Origin: Anagrus nilaparvatae
Taxonomy: Eukaryota > Arthropoda > Insecta > Hymenoptera > Mymaridae
NCBI GenBank assembly: GCA_022575985.1
Contig: JAKSXM010000247.1
Span: 2,565,501 to 2,629,500, forward strand
DNA length: 64,000 nt
Reading direction: 5' to 3'
Below the pieces are notes generated by a model, which saw nothing but the letters and a program-made list of their open reading frames with translations, did no database searches and was not told where the DNA came from. Position numbers and translations under genes: made by a program. Shown in pieces: positions 1 through 12,000 of this stretch. The number at the start of each line of letters is the position of its first letter. Position 1 is the stretch's first letter.

Positions 1-449
1 GATCCTTACTCTTCAAAACTCTAAAATTTAATGTAACATAAAATTTACTACCCTATATTTATTTGTCAATAAAATCTATGCAAGATAGTATAACTTTACT
101 AACGCGTTCTTTGATTGAAAGTAAAAAAAAAACATCTAAAGCTTTTTAATATTAAAAGCTTCATTTATATTAAAATATATGTCTTATTTTTTTATACAAT
201 ATTTTCTGCACATAAAATAAGCACCTTGTTATAGTAAAAAGTATGCTCTTTACGCGACGGCTTAAAGTTTGAAAAATCTTTTATAATTTAAAACAAATAG
301 TAAGCAAAAAATAAAATATTATCTTTTAAAAAAAAATAGAAAAAAAAACAAATAAAAACTTTTTTAGTTTTCATATCAATCTGCAGTTTAATAACAAGGC
401 GTTGCCCGCGTATGATGAAGGTGTATATTCAGAAAATATTTCACTATTA

Positions 450-942
450 CTCCAGTCATATCACGAGATTGCGGTTGATATTTTCCACACATGTGAGGTT
501 TGTTTACCTATAAGTTTTTTCGGTGGCTGATCACGAATTTCGGGGTCCCGAAGTCCGTCTAAGGGTGGAACACCCTTAAATTCACCTTTTTAAGGGGCAT
601 TTTAAAAATATTTTTAACAGGAGTTATTAATAACAATTTAAGCAGATTAAAATAGGTATTTTGGCTTGCTAATCACGAATTTGAAGGTCCTTATTGTGTA
701 AAGTTGATAAAAAACCGCTAAATTTGCAAATCAACCCTTATTGTTGCAAAATTTATATAAGGGCTGATTTGCAAATTTAAGGGTGCTAAAAAAAAATAAG
801 GGTTGATTTGCAAATTTAAGGATGTTTTATCAACTTTACACACTTAGAACCCTCAAATTCGTGATCAGCCACTCATAAGGGAACAAACCTCATTAGTGGG
901 AAAAATATCAACCACCTCCTCCCCCTTATGATTTGACTGGAG
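450..942. mobile_element. Tc1/mariner-like MITE, 493 bp
   Basis: Terminal inverted repeats of about 95 bp begin CTCCAGTCA and are flanked on both sides by TA, the target duplication typical of Tc1/mariner elements. The inner ends of the arms share TGGCTGATCACGAATTT. Inside is a second inverted pair (TGTGTAAAGTTGATAAAA and its complement) and three copies of a GATTTGCAAATTTAAGG-like motif. There is no transposase gene, so it is non-autonomous. The superfamily call rests only on TA and inverted ends. Confidence 0.7.
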
Positions 943-1841
943 TATATACTTTGAAACGCATATAATACAGCACAAGCTCTTATAGAAAAAAATTATTTGA
1001 TAGAAAAATGTTAAGTTATTTTTTAATAAAGCTGGTAGACCATTTTATTTGATAATTCATAATATAACATATATAATTATAAATCAGTTTATTATGTCAA
1101 CAAAATCATTAAGACAGTTTTTGGTTTCATTCAAAATTTTAAAATATTTTAATTTGTGGTAATTTAAATTGGAGCCTCAATTTAAAATTGTTTAAAAAAT
1201 GCCATTTTAAAATTTTTGATTAACATCTTCGCAAAGTTATAACTAGCAAACATGAATGGACAAAGAGGTAATCAAAAATTTATTAGAAACTCCAAACAGG
1301 TACAAAATCGTCTGAGACATTTATTATTAGTAATTAATGCAGCGGTTTAAATATTGGTCATTTTCCATTTTCATGTTTTCAGAGTTTGAAAGTAGAGCCC
1401 AGTTTTTTTTTTTTTTTTGGAATTTCTTTAATTTAAACTATGAACCAAAGTAATGGTCGAATCAGAGCCTATAAAAAATCTAAAATTTTTGATACACTAA
1501 TAACTTTTGAAAGATTTATCCATACGTGTATTCACGTACATTATATTAACAAGATTAAATTAGATTATAACCATAAGTGCATAGATAAATCGACCTCGAA
1601 GTTTGCAATTTACATTAATCTATTACCATCCCTTTTGTTATTCCATTATCAAGTGTACTCTAATGGATTTTAAGTACAAATTTTTACTAGTAATTCGATT
1701 GACAACAAGAAAATTAATTAAATTTTACTGAAAAATTTCCATTATTTGGTTCCTGTTACATTAGCAACCCGTTGAGCAATATCATAAAGTCACGTGGTTC
1801 CATGTATAATAATAAAAAATACAATAATACATTGCATTAAA

Positions 1842-2398
1842 TATATGTTACAGTTAAGGTGTTAAAGTCCGTTCTCTCGTTAAAGTTCGCTTTAACTGGT
1901 TATAGTTACCTTTAGCAAAGCGTTTTCGTTTAGCAAAGAGTTAACTTTAAATAATATATCTATGAAAGCGGTTTCGCATACTAAAAAAAAAGTTTGTATT
2001 AATATGACTCTTACTATAAGGCAACCCGAGGGATTAGGTTAGACTACTTTTTTAAAAATGCATTTCTTGGGACCAGTAACCAATCTTAGTTATACGGCGC
2101 CCCTAGGTTTAAGTTAGGCTTTTTTTTTTAAAAGGCATTGTCACAGTATGGCGCAGCATCCTTCAGCACCCCTTACCCTAATTCTAAGGAATGCCTTACT
2201 GTAACGATGCCTTTTTTAAAAAAATAGCCTAACCTAAGCCCTTGGGGTGTGTTATAGCGAAAGTCATATTCATAAAAAACAGAATTAAATATAAACTCGA
2301 ACACCTATAAAAAACCATTTTCATGGACTTTAACTTTAACTTTAACTAGTTAAAGTTAACTTTATCGGTTGGGGGTACATTAACGGTAACATATACAC
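1842..2398. repeat. inverted-repeat element with a strong inner hairpin
   Basis: The core (about 2090-2256) is a hairpin with arms near 65 bp: a segment with CCCTAGGTTTAAGTTAGGC followed by a T/A run and AAAGGCATTGTCACAGT, and its diverged complement. Outside it, TTAAAGTTAAC-type motifs occur at 1855-1950 and, inverted, at 2325-2375. Imperfect outer ends (ATATGTTACAGTTAA versus ATATGTTACCGTTAA) suggest a mobile element, but no target duplication is clear. Confidence 0.5.
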
Positions 2399-2832
2399 GA
2401 AGTAGAAGGTGCCGCAATTACTGGAGCATGCTAATTACTCGTAATGGAGGATGTAACAAACTGACCTCGTCATTTCTCTGATGGTTCTTTTTCTATTTAA
2501 TATCAACCGTGCAACTTTTAATTTTTTATTATTGTGAAGGTATAATAACAGTACAGTATTATAACGTAGTATTATAATTAATTTTTTCCTTTTTTTTTTG
2601 TTTACTTTTTCAGTTGATTAGATGTTTAATTTAGTTAAGTGGTGATATGATATATATATTTTAATTATTTTTTTTTTATTTCATCAAGGTAAATTTACAG
2701 AGAACGCGCATTAAAAAAAAAAGTAATGCATAAAATAAAAATTAAGTAAAAACAAAAGTGACTCAAAATCTTATCTTCAAATAGTTTGAACGTTATTCTT
2801 TTGAGAAGTTCATTAATTAGAAAGTATTATGC

Positions 2833-2838
2833 TTTATT
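2833..2838 (-). terminator. AATAAA polyadenylation signal of the claudin-like gene
   Basis: AATAAA on the minus strand lies about 38 nt after the TAA stop of exon 5. It is the first canonical hexamer downstream and would give a very short 3' UTR. AATAAA occurs by chance often in such A+T-rich DNA, so position rather than sequence is the support. Confidence 0.45.
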
Positions 2839-2875
2839 GTGTATGGGTACGTCTGACCAACTCGTCTTTATCTAC

Positions 2876-3073
2876 TTAAAAAAAACAGAAAGATGCATTA
2901 CCATTTCTAGGATGTCGATGATGATCTCTGTAACCAGGATTATTTATCGTTGTACCTCTCGAATTTAACGTGTGACGATTATTTAATTTTGTTGGATCAC
3001 CACCTCGTCTTGCAAATATTCCTTCGTATATCGAGGATATTAAAACACTAAAGTTTAATACTATACATGCCAA
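2876..3073 (-). CDS. terminal coding exon 5 of the claudin-like gene
   Basis: After a TTTTTTACAG acceptor, this exon encodes residues 184-248 and a TAA stop. It finishes helix 4 (to about residue 199) and encodes a basic tail rich in Arg, His and Asn. A donor-like GTAATG lies inside it at 2901-2896; use of that donor would drop the last 8 codons and splice in phase 1 to an exon I could not find. The AATAAA just downstream favours the unspliced end. No clear PDZ-binding C terminus is visible. Confidence 0.78.
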   Translation of the reverse strand: MACIVLNFSVLISSIYEGIFARRGGDPTKLNNRHTLNSRGTTINNPGYRDHHRHPRNGNASFCFF

Positions 3074-6000
3074 CTGTAAAAAAAAGTTATTAGTTTAATA
3101 TTCTTTTATTTTTATTATTTTCAATATATTTTTATTTTCTAACTAATTATTTTTTTTTAGTATACTCTATAACCGTGAATTAAAAATAATAAAATTAAAC
3201 TAAATTAGCCATTAAATCTTATCATAAAGGTTAAATCATTAAAATTATTGCTTTATTATTTTTACATGAGTAAAATATGTTTTTCTTATACAAGGTAAGG
3301 TAGAAAATCTCAAGTTATTTTTTTAAGCACTCATTTTGCAAAAAATCCATTGATAAGTTGAAAAATAAATTTTTAAATATAGAGAGAAGTACTAAAATCT
3401 CAAATTCAAGGGGGGGGTTGAATAGATTTAGAATAAATTTGATTTAGGGGCATAGAATAATTTGAGTTCAGGGACTTGAAATAATTTTGTTTAAGGGACT
3501 TATTATAATTTTGGTGATAATTAGTCCATGCTCATTGGTTGTGCAAACACACAAACCAATAATAAGTTTTTGTCATTTAAGATATTTTATCATATGAAGA
3601 GTAGGGATAAAAATTGACTATTATGAGTTATCCTGTTTTCTTTTATAAATAAATCTTTTATTTATGATATAAAATTTTAACCTAAATTATTTCATTTATC
3701 ATCTTAATTGAATTTTCTCGGGCTATTAAAACACATCATTATTTTTCAAAATAGTCATTTGTTATTTTATTACTTTTACTATTTTGAGCCCTGGATAAAA
3801 GTATTCCAATATTATTAAAATTCTGAAAATCAATGCTGATTGTTGGTTCTAATTTTACAAAATTTGTTTGATTTTTTATTTTGCAGTTTGTGTTTGATAA
3901 CAATAGATGTATAAACTGAAAAATTAATTAAGCTAATTTTTTAAAGACAAAAAAAATATTTTTTGCGTAGCCCTAGTTTTTGTGCGTCATTTTCAAACTT
4001 ACTTTGAAAAAATCACTTGTTTAAAGATTACTATAATATACCAAAACAATAGAAAATTAAAACAATAGATTACTAAAGAATTAATGTATGATAAGCGAGA
4101 AATAGAAATAATGCGTTTTTCAATGCAAAACCTATTTTTTTGCATACTAAAATGATCGATTCTGTTATAAATTTTGGCCCTATCGATTATTTTTCGGAAG
4201 TGTCAAAGAACTACCTGTTTGACCTTAAATTTTTGATATCATTTTCATTGTTTCATTTAAATAACTATTGTTACCGTTGATTCTCGTGAAACTTATCGAT
4301 TAGTAAGAAACCTAAAATTCAAATCTATTATGTGAAAGAAAAAAGAAAAATGGAACAAACCTTGCCAATTTTTTTTTCACGGCGATTTCTTTTGTCCCTA
4401 TGAAGCTCTATTTCATCTTTAGCTTGCAGTAATGCACTTTTTTTCCTTTGTATTGCCATTGTTATTGTTATTATCGATTAAATATTTGAATATTTAATGC
4501 ACGCTAAACATTGTCTTGCACGATATCGAAATTGGAAATAAACCATAAATGTTTTAAAAATAATCGATCCTCAAAAGTAATATTTTATTTATTTCCGAAC
4601 CTCAGTCGCATTGTTAAAAAATTATCACTCATTTAATAATTAAACTATTTACACGTTCATTAAACAAAAGCACTTATTAATAATTTTTTTCTTATTCAAA
4701 CAAATAATTCATTCACGATAATCAACCTGGCACAATTGTTGGCTTATAATATACTGACAGACCGCGTGTATAAAAAAATATACACACCCTGAATAATATA
4801 GAAAAAAAATCTATACATGTATTATTGTACACAATTTTTTTAAAAGAAGAAAACGTAGAAAATCCGCGACCTCCATAAAAGATTAGGAGACGAAGTCAGT
4901 TTTTTTTTTTTTTTATATGTTTGTTATCGTTATTGTAAAAATTATACATGAATAAAAAATAAAAAAAGGAGGTATTTTTTTTCAGTGTTCATGCGCAATG
5001 ATATTTTATGTTAACGTGTGTGCATGTAAAAAAAAGAAACTGCATAAATGAGAAGTTTGGCATTGCAAGAATAATAATAATAATAATAGCGAAAGACTAA
5101 TTATAAAATATTTATTAAAGCTTCGGATAAATATTTTGGTTAATGACGAAGAAGAAAACTTTTCGTTCTGTATATGTTTATAAATAACTAAATTTTAATC
5201 GAACCAGCTGTTATTATAAGTGTCTATATTATGAAAAACTGCCTAGAGCTATACCCTCTTTGAATATTAAAATATTCAATAATTTCATATAGAATAATAA
5301 TTATTTTTAATTGATGCAAAATATTGATTCTTATACTTTAAATTAAATTTAATTTTGGTTCTAGGGGAAACCAGGGTATATCGACTTTTTTAAAATACTG
5401 CTAAAACTAACTCCTATAATAAATTCATGATTATTTTGTCAATTTACTAAAGTTAGAAAAATGAAAAAAATTATTGAATTTATAGTATCAACGCATTAGT
5501 CGAACATTTACAGAATTCACTTTTAACAGTGTAACACGTTAAGTATTTGCCTGTTTAACGTGTAAAAATTTTGCGAAAAAAGAAATTTAACGCTCGGTCA
5601 ATTGATTAGTAGTTAAAAATTAAATTTTATTTTTATTCACGTGTACAAAGGCAATTATTATATTTTTATTGCAATTAGTTACGGTAATTGAAAGTAAATT
5701 ATGTAAATAATAAAGAGCACGTATAAATTAATTTTAACTAGGTCTTTTATTTAATATTTAGGCTGCACGTTAAAAAAATTAGAAAACAAAATTTACAACA
5801 TTGTTAACTTATTAAAACCAACTCACTAATTTACGTATACTAATAATAGTTAGAAAATTATTTTTATTATTATTCTTATGGTATAAAGAAGTAGCAAAGT
5901 AAATAAATAAAGGCTATAGACTGCTTGGCGACGCAGTACCTGCTATATACACATTTACAAAATGACGTAGAGAATTTTATAAATTCGATTAGTACTCGAC

Positions 6001-9000
6001 GAGCAATAACTTTTTTTTTGAAAATAAAAATATATTTTTGTAAGTTAGCTTTTAATACGTACTTGCATAAAGAAACCTAAATCTCTTCTGACGACGAAAC
6101 TGTTGTCTCGATCATCTGTTTGCATGGCAAATAGACTTGCAGCTAAGACAGCTAGGATTGCTGAAAATAGAAAACATTATAATTCAATTTATTTTTATTA
6201 TCTTAATTAAACTTGACTTTTGTCCTAATTTACTGTTATTATTATTCATATGTGATTTTTATCTTTTGTATGTTTGATAATCAATAAATTAAAGCTTTGA
6301 AATTATTATAATATTTGTGTTGTTTGTTTGTTTACCGAAAAAAATTAAATAAATTTTATTTACAAATTTGTTTATAATTATTGCATACTGGGTCACTTTT
6401 GACCTTTTTCAAACTCCCATGGAAAAAATCCGTCTTGATCTTGGAATAAAAAAAGGTATTAGGTAGAATTTAATTAAAAATTAATTTTGTTCAATAATCC
6501 ATAATCTCATAAAAATTTTCCTTATATTTATTTATTACAAAATTAAAACTACTAGTATAATAAAAAAAAAGTATCTGCTTTGTAATTAATTGGCGTATAG
6601 AAAATCTAAAGCTTTAAATTGGGTATTAATCTTGCGATATATATGGCTTAGGAGCTTAAACTAACTACCGGAATTGGATACTCACTGATAGCAGATATTT
6701 GATTCATGTCATATTATAGTGTAACTTTAGCACATTTGTATTAAATTATGTATTTATTTCAAGTATAATATGCTCATTTATTGCCTTTCAAAAAAAATTT
6801 TCTAAACTAGATTCTATTACTCATATAATTTATGGAGAAAAAAATTTTATCTAAAAATTATGCATAGAATATTAGCTCCTTGTAACTAAACTTTATTCAG
6901 ACTTAACCGAGAAGCGTATTTTTCATTGTTGGATATTCATATTATATTATGCACGCACTTGTATGATTCTTCTATCTGAATTGATCCACTTGAATTGTAC
7001 AGTATTAAATGACCTAGACTCGGAATCTTTATTATTACTATATAAATATAGGACAATGAAAAATTGTCATAAGTACTTCATATTTATGCTGTATTTGGTA
7101 TTGAGAAATGGAGAAGTCCTTTTTTACAAGGTTTTACTTTTTAACATGGAACATATTTATAGGCAGGACGAATATTTCAAGTATGTTATTTTGGAGGGGA
7201 GGGTCAAATGGACTTAGAATAACTCAGGTTTAGGGACTTAGAAGAATTTTGGTAAATGGGTCTAGAATAATAAGGATTTCAGGAGTTAAAAATTATTTTT
7301 TTTTCTCTTGAAATTATAAAGGCCTCAAGATTCAAAATATAAATTTAAACATGTTTCATGTTAGTTTTTTGTGACTTCACAAACCAGTTGCAAGTTATTT
7401 TTATCGTTACTTTTATCCATAAAAAATACTTGTTTTTTGCTAAATAACTAATTCCTGAGATATTTAGAACTTATTTGAGACAAAACTATCAAGATATATA
7501 TCTCGATTATCAAAACTCGTAATTTTGGCAGCATTTTAAAAATTGGCTATTTTGGTATTTTGTTTTGAATATCTTGGAGAGATATGCGCAGCTTACGTGG
7601 TTAAAGACAAGGCCCATGTACGAAAAAAAAATAAACCAAAACAAAACTTTTTTGATTAAGTTACTAGCTGGTCGTTATTTTCAAATTTCCAATTTTTTTA
7701 GACTCAGATGAATCCCATTCAGGTTAACCAAATTAAAGCAAATGGATTTTCCAAACAGTTGTAATACAGTACAGTAAAAATACTTTCCTATAAACCGAAT
7801 TTAACATTAAGGAGAATTTTTAATAATAAAGTTTTTGTACAAGAAGAATCGTTAATTAGAGCTAAATTTTGGTAATAAGATATAATAACTGTCAACTGCG
7901 AAAAATAATATAAGACTTTAATCCTTTTAAAGCTTAAAAAATCAAAAATCCAATATAGCAATGAAAATAGAAATATTGATAAATTTGAAAATAATTGGTG
8001 AAAAAATATCTGACTGTATTGAAAAGTTATGTCAGATCATCCCATATGCATCGCACATTTTTAAAAAAAAGAAGATTTAAGGAAAACATGTTTTATATTG
8101 GAAAGAAAATGTAAATTTGTTTCTGCATAATAATAATAATAGAATATTGGTATACCCTAAGGGAAACTTTTTCGATATATTCTAATATGCATGATAAATT
8201 CTCCAGAGAGTATGTTATTACTAAAATGCGTATTTACAATGCTATTATGCAAAAAAAGTATGGTCTTTATCTGCGATAAAAAATTATTTTCTAATATAGC
8301 TTTTATTTATTGATAAAAACATATCATGCATAATATTACTGCTCTTTCTCTATATTCGCATATGAAATGTTATTTTTTTTTTCCAAAGAAAAAAGTAAAT
8401 AATTTATTTTGCACTGTTCTTAGAATACAAAAGTTCATTAATCTCCTCTGAAATGAATTTTTTCTTCTTGAAAAGAAAATACCTGGTACGATTTTTGATA
8501 AAAAATAAATCATCTTTATTTTTGTTTCTTTGTGTTTTATTATTTATATTGACAATTTTTTAGAAAGTTTCTGTCGACAATGTTGAAAATTTTTTTTAAT
8601 AGAAACTTGTAAAAAACATTGAAATACAAAAAGTATGTGCTTGTGATTTATCTATATGTGTTGTATTTTTATGTGTCTTACGTGAGTTGATAGTTAAATT
8701 ATTAAGTCTTTTTACATGTTAGGAAATTTAATGTTTTTATTTATAATCTTTACTGTTAAATTCCTTTGCTTGAGCCAGTGATATTTTGGCATTAAACCAA
8801 ATGCTTAATTATTACCAAATACACTGTAGGAGTAATAAGAGCTTTGGTGAAATAAAAACTTACTTTATAAGTAAAATTAGGTCTCTTGTAAAATTCTTTA
8901 ATGAAAAATCTGCCCAAATCCTTTAATGTTATTTTTATCAGGAAATCTTAACGTATTATTTTTAAAAATTAAAAAATCGTTTTCAAAAAATGACAATAAT

Positions 9001-12000
9001 CATTCCAAAATTGTATGCGTTTTTACTTTAATATTCAAGCAAGTTTTCAAGAATTCAAAAAATTCAAGGAAAGTCATTTAACAGCATTCTTTAAAAAAAA
9101 AACAGCAGGTGGTATATTTTATTAAAGTCAAAGTTATCGTAAAACAACATCATTTTCAGAAGCCATAAAAAATTTTATTATAGAAAAATTACATTAAAAA
9201 TTTTTTACGACATCCAAATACGTAAGAAATCACATATATATCTTCAAGTCATAAAATTTTTCTACTGCATTACAAAATGTTATCAGAATATTACGCAAAT
9301 TATACATGAACCAAAAAATGCCAGATTAATTTAGCTTTTTAGTAAAAATAATAGAAGCAACTCACCAGCTAACGTCGACAGCGCAACTTTTGCAATGACT
9401 ACTGTTGAATACGACAGTACCACCCGTTTCGCTGAAGAAGCCATTGCTAATTGAAGAACTCCTAAGCTTGTTATTACGGCTAAAAAAACAGATGCTCCTG
9501 CTGCTGCTAAACCTGCTACCCATACGGTCCCTGTATAAAAAATATTGTACTAAATTTCAAAAAATATTGTATTACACTGAAAAGAAGTTGCAATTATTAT
9601 TAATTCGAGATAAAAAGAACATATCCGATTATATGTAATTTTCATAAATAAAGAATTACAACAAACGATAGTAATGAAGTTGATGGCCTATAAATATATA
9701 GTGCTTAGAAAATATAAGCTATTTTTTTATTAATAATAACTAAAGCATATTATTAAATAAATCACTGTTATTTCTATTAAGCAAAAGACTTTTTTTTTAT
9801 CTCCTTTTTTTTATTTTATAAATTGACAGTAGGATAAAGAATATTGAAATAACTAAATTTTTATTTATATAAATAAATTATTAAATAATTGCTTCATTTA
9901 AATTATGTACAAGGTTATGAGCTATAGTATTAAAGACGCTCTATCCACCACTAAGGATGGAATCGTATAACGCATTTTGAAATTGAGATATTTTAACCAT
10001 ATATTTATTTAAGTAATTTTTTAATGAAAGAGTCAATGTTTTTCAGTATTTGAAACCAGAAAATAAAAAAAAAATAAAAAAAATTTTGTAAGTTTTGGGT
10101 CACAAATGCCAATTAATAATGCCAAAGATCATTTAATTTTTAGGGGAGATCTTGTGGAAAATTTCCCCCTAAAACCTCTTCAGTAATATTTTATGGCTAG
10201 TTGTTTAAATTATAAATGTTGTAAAATTTATAAAAAATTAGCTTTAACTTAATACCGAAAATGTTTAGGGAACAATATCCCACGAGACTCCAAAAATTAA
10301 ACGATGTTCAATATGAGACAAGCAGAATTTTTAGCCAAAGTGCCCAGACCTAAAATCTCAAGGCTCGAATTCCAACCATTCATTTTTCACGATTTGCTAT
10401 AAGATTTTGTTATATTTTTCATGAAAAATTACGTGAATGATGACATGTAACCTTAAGATAAGGTTAAAATGCAAAAAAATTATTTTTTTTTTTCTGAATA
10501 AAAAATACAAATATTAAAATGATCAAAGTTAAAACTCGCTAAAAATATAACCAAATATTAGAGAATCTTAAAAAATGAGTGATTGGAATTTGAACCCAGG
10601 CATTTAGGGTCCAAAAATTACAAAAATTTAACAAGTATAAGTCGTATTTGTTTAAATAAAATTTTTTTTTTTAGTTTCTGAAACTATAATAATTATTTAT
10701 TGTGAGATATTTAACGAAGGAGCTTTTTGCAATTATTTTTAGCAAGGAAATAAGAATCAAAATCTATTGCTTTAGCATTTATTGTAAGAATTTTCAATAC
10801 TTATTAATGAAAGAGTTTTTTTAAAAATCGATTATATTTCTAAAATTTGAAATTAGGCAAAAGAACTGAAATTAATAGTATGAATTTTTATAGGTTAAGT
10901 ACCTGTGTCCAAAATTCCATGATTAGCCATAAATTTTTGGGAGTAGATTTTCTTTAATCGTCTTTATTCATTATATATTATATAGATTTATTTTACCTTT
11001 TTTAACAGAGAAAAAACTCGAAATTAAATAACCAAAGATGTCTCCTGAGGGGCGATCTACTCAGTGCCCAGTAACTGTAGATAAAAGTCACTTACAACCA
11101 TCAAAGCAACTAAATGGGATTATGAAGCTGAAAAAACACCTCCATACCTATAACTAGGTTAAATGGGCTAAAGCACAGGGAACTCTATACTGCAGGATAG
11201 AATTTCTTAAATTATATTTATAATAAATCTGCTATTTTACTTTTTCGCCAAATAGCTTTTGGTAGGTCTGAATTTTTTAGTTTTGGGGTTAACTTTTCAA
11301 GCAACCTCACAACCTGGAGTGGTATGGAGAACCAAAGTATCTCTTTGTCAAGTGTATGCCTTTTTTAATTACCAGCCCTAAAGCCCTACTATTATAAATT
11401 TAATAAATCCTGAAATATTTTTCATATATATGTATAATGTATACAAATTTATATGTATAATTGATAACAGAGAGATTATTGGAAAAAATATTTTTATTGA
11501 TACATTGATTTTAAAAATAGTTGCTTTGATTGTTGAACTTTACAGTTAAATAATTTTTCGATAAACGAATCTAGAATTCCAAAATTTTTTTCTTTATCTG
11601 TAGCAACCAGAACTTTTCATATGGACAAGCTGAATATTTTTCAGAGAACTAAAAGATGAAATCTTAGGTTTAAAATAAACTTTAGCAAAGAAATTTTAAA
11701 AACTCTTATCTCAATCTGACCGATGAGATTATTTTATAGTACATAAAAACATATAATTTTACGAGGACAAATTGAATAATAATGCAGAAATTAAATAAGC
11801 AATGAATGTAATAAAATCTGTAAGAAATAATTAAGCTTTTCGCTAACTAAATTAAAAAGTATGCATTGTAGTTATTAGTGTCTATAGTCTATGCAATTTT
11901 GCAGAAAAAGATTGAGATAAGTTAATTTAAGTGGTAAGCTGCCATAATCAAGATAATATTTATGTTAAAAAATAATGAGACCGTATAATTATTGTACTTT

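Noticed and set aside
2380..2475. possible extra terminal exon of the claudin-like gene on the minus strand
   Set aside because: An acceptor-like AGGTCAG and a short frame exist, but the pyrimidine tract is poor and a good AATAAA lies before it.
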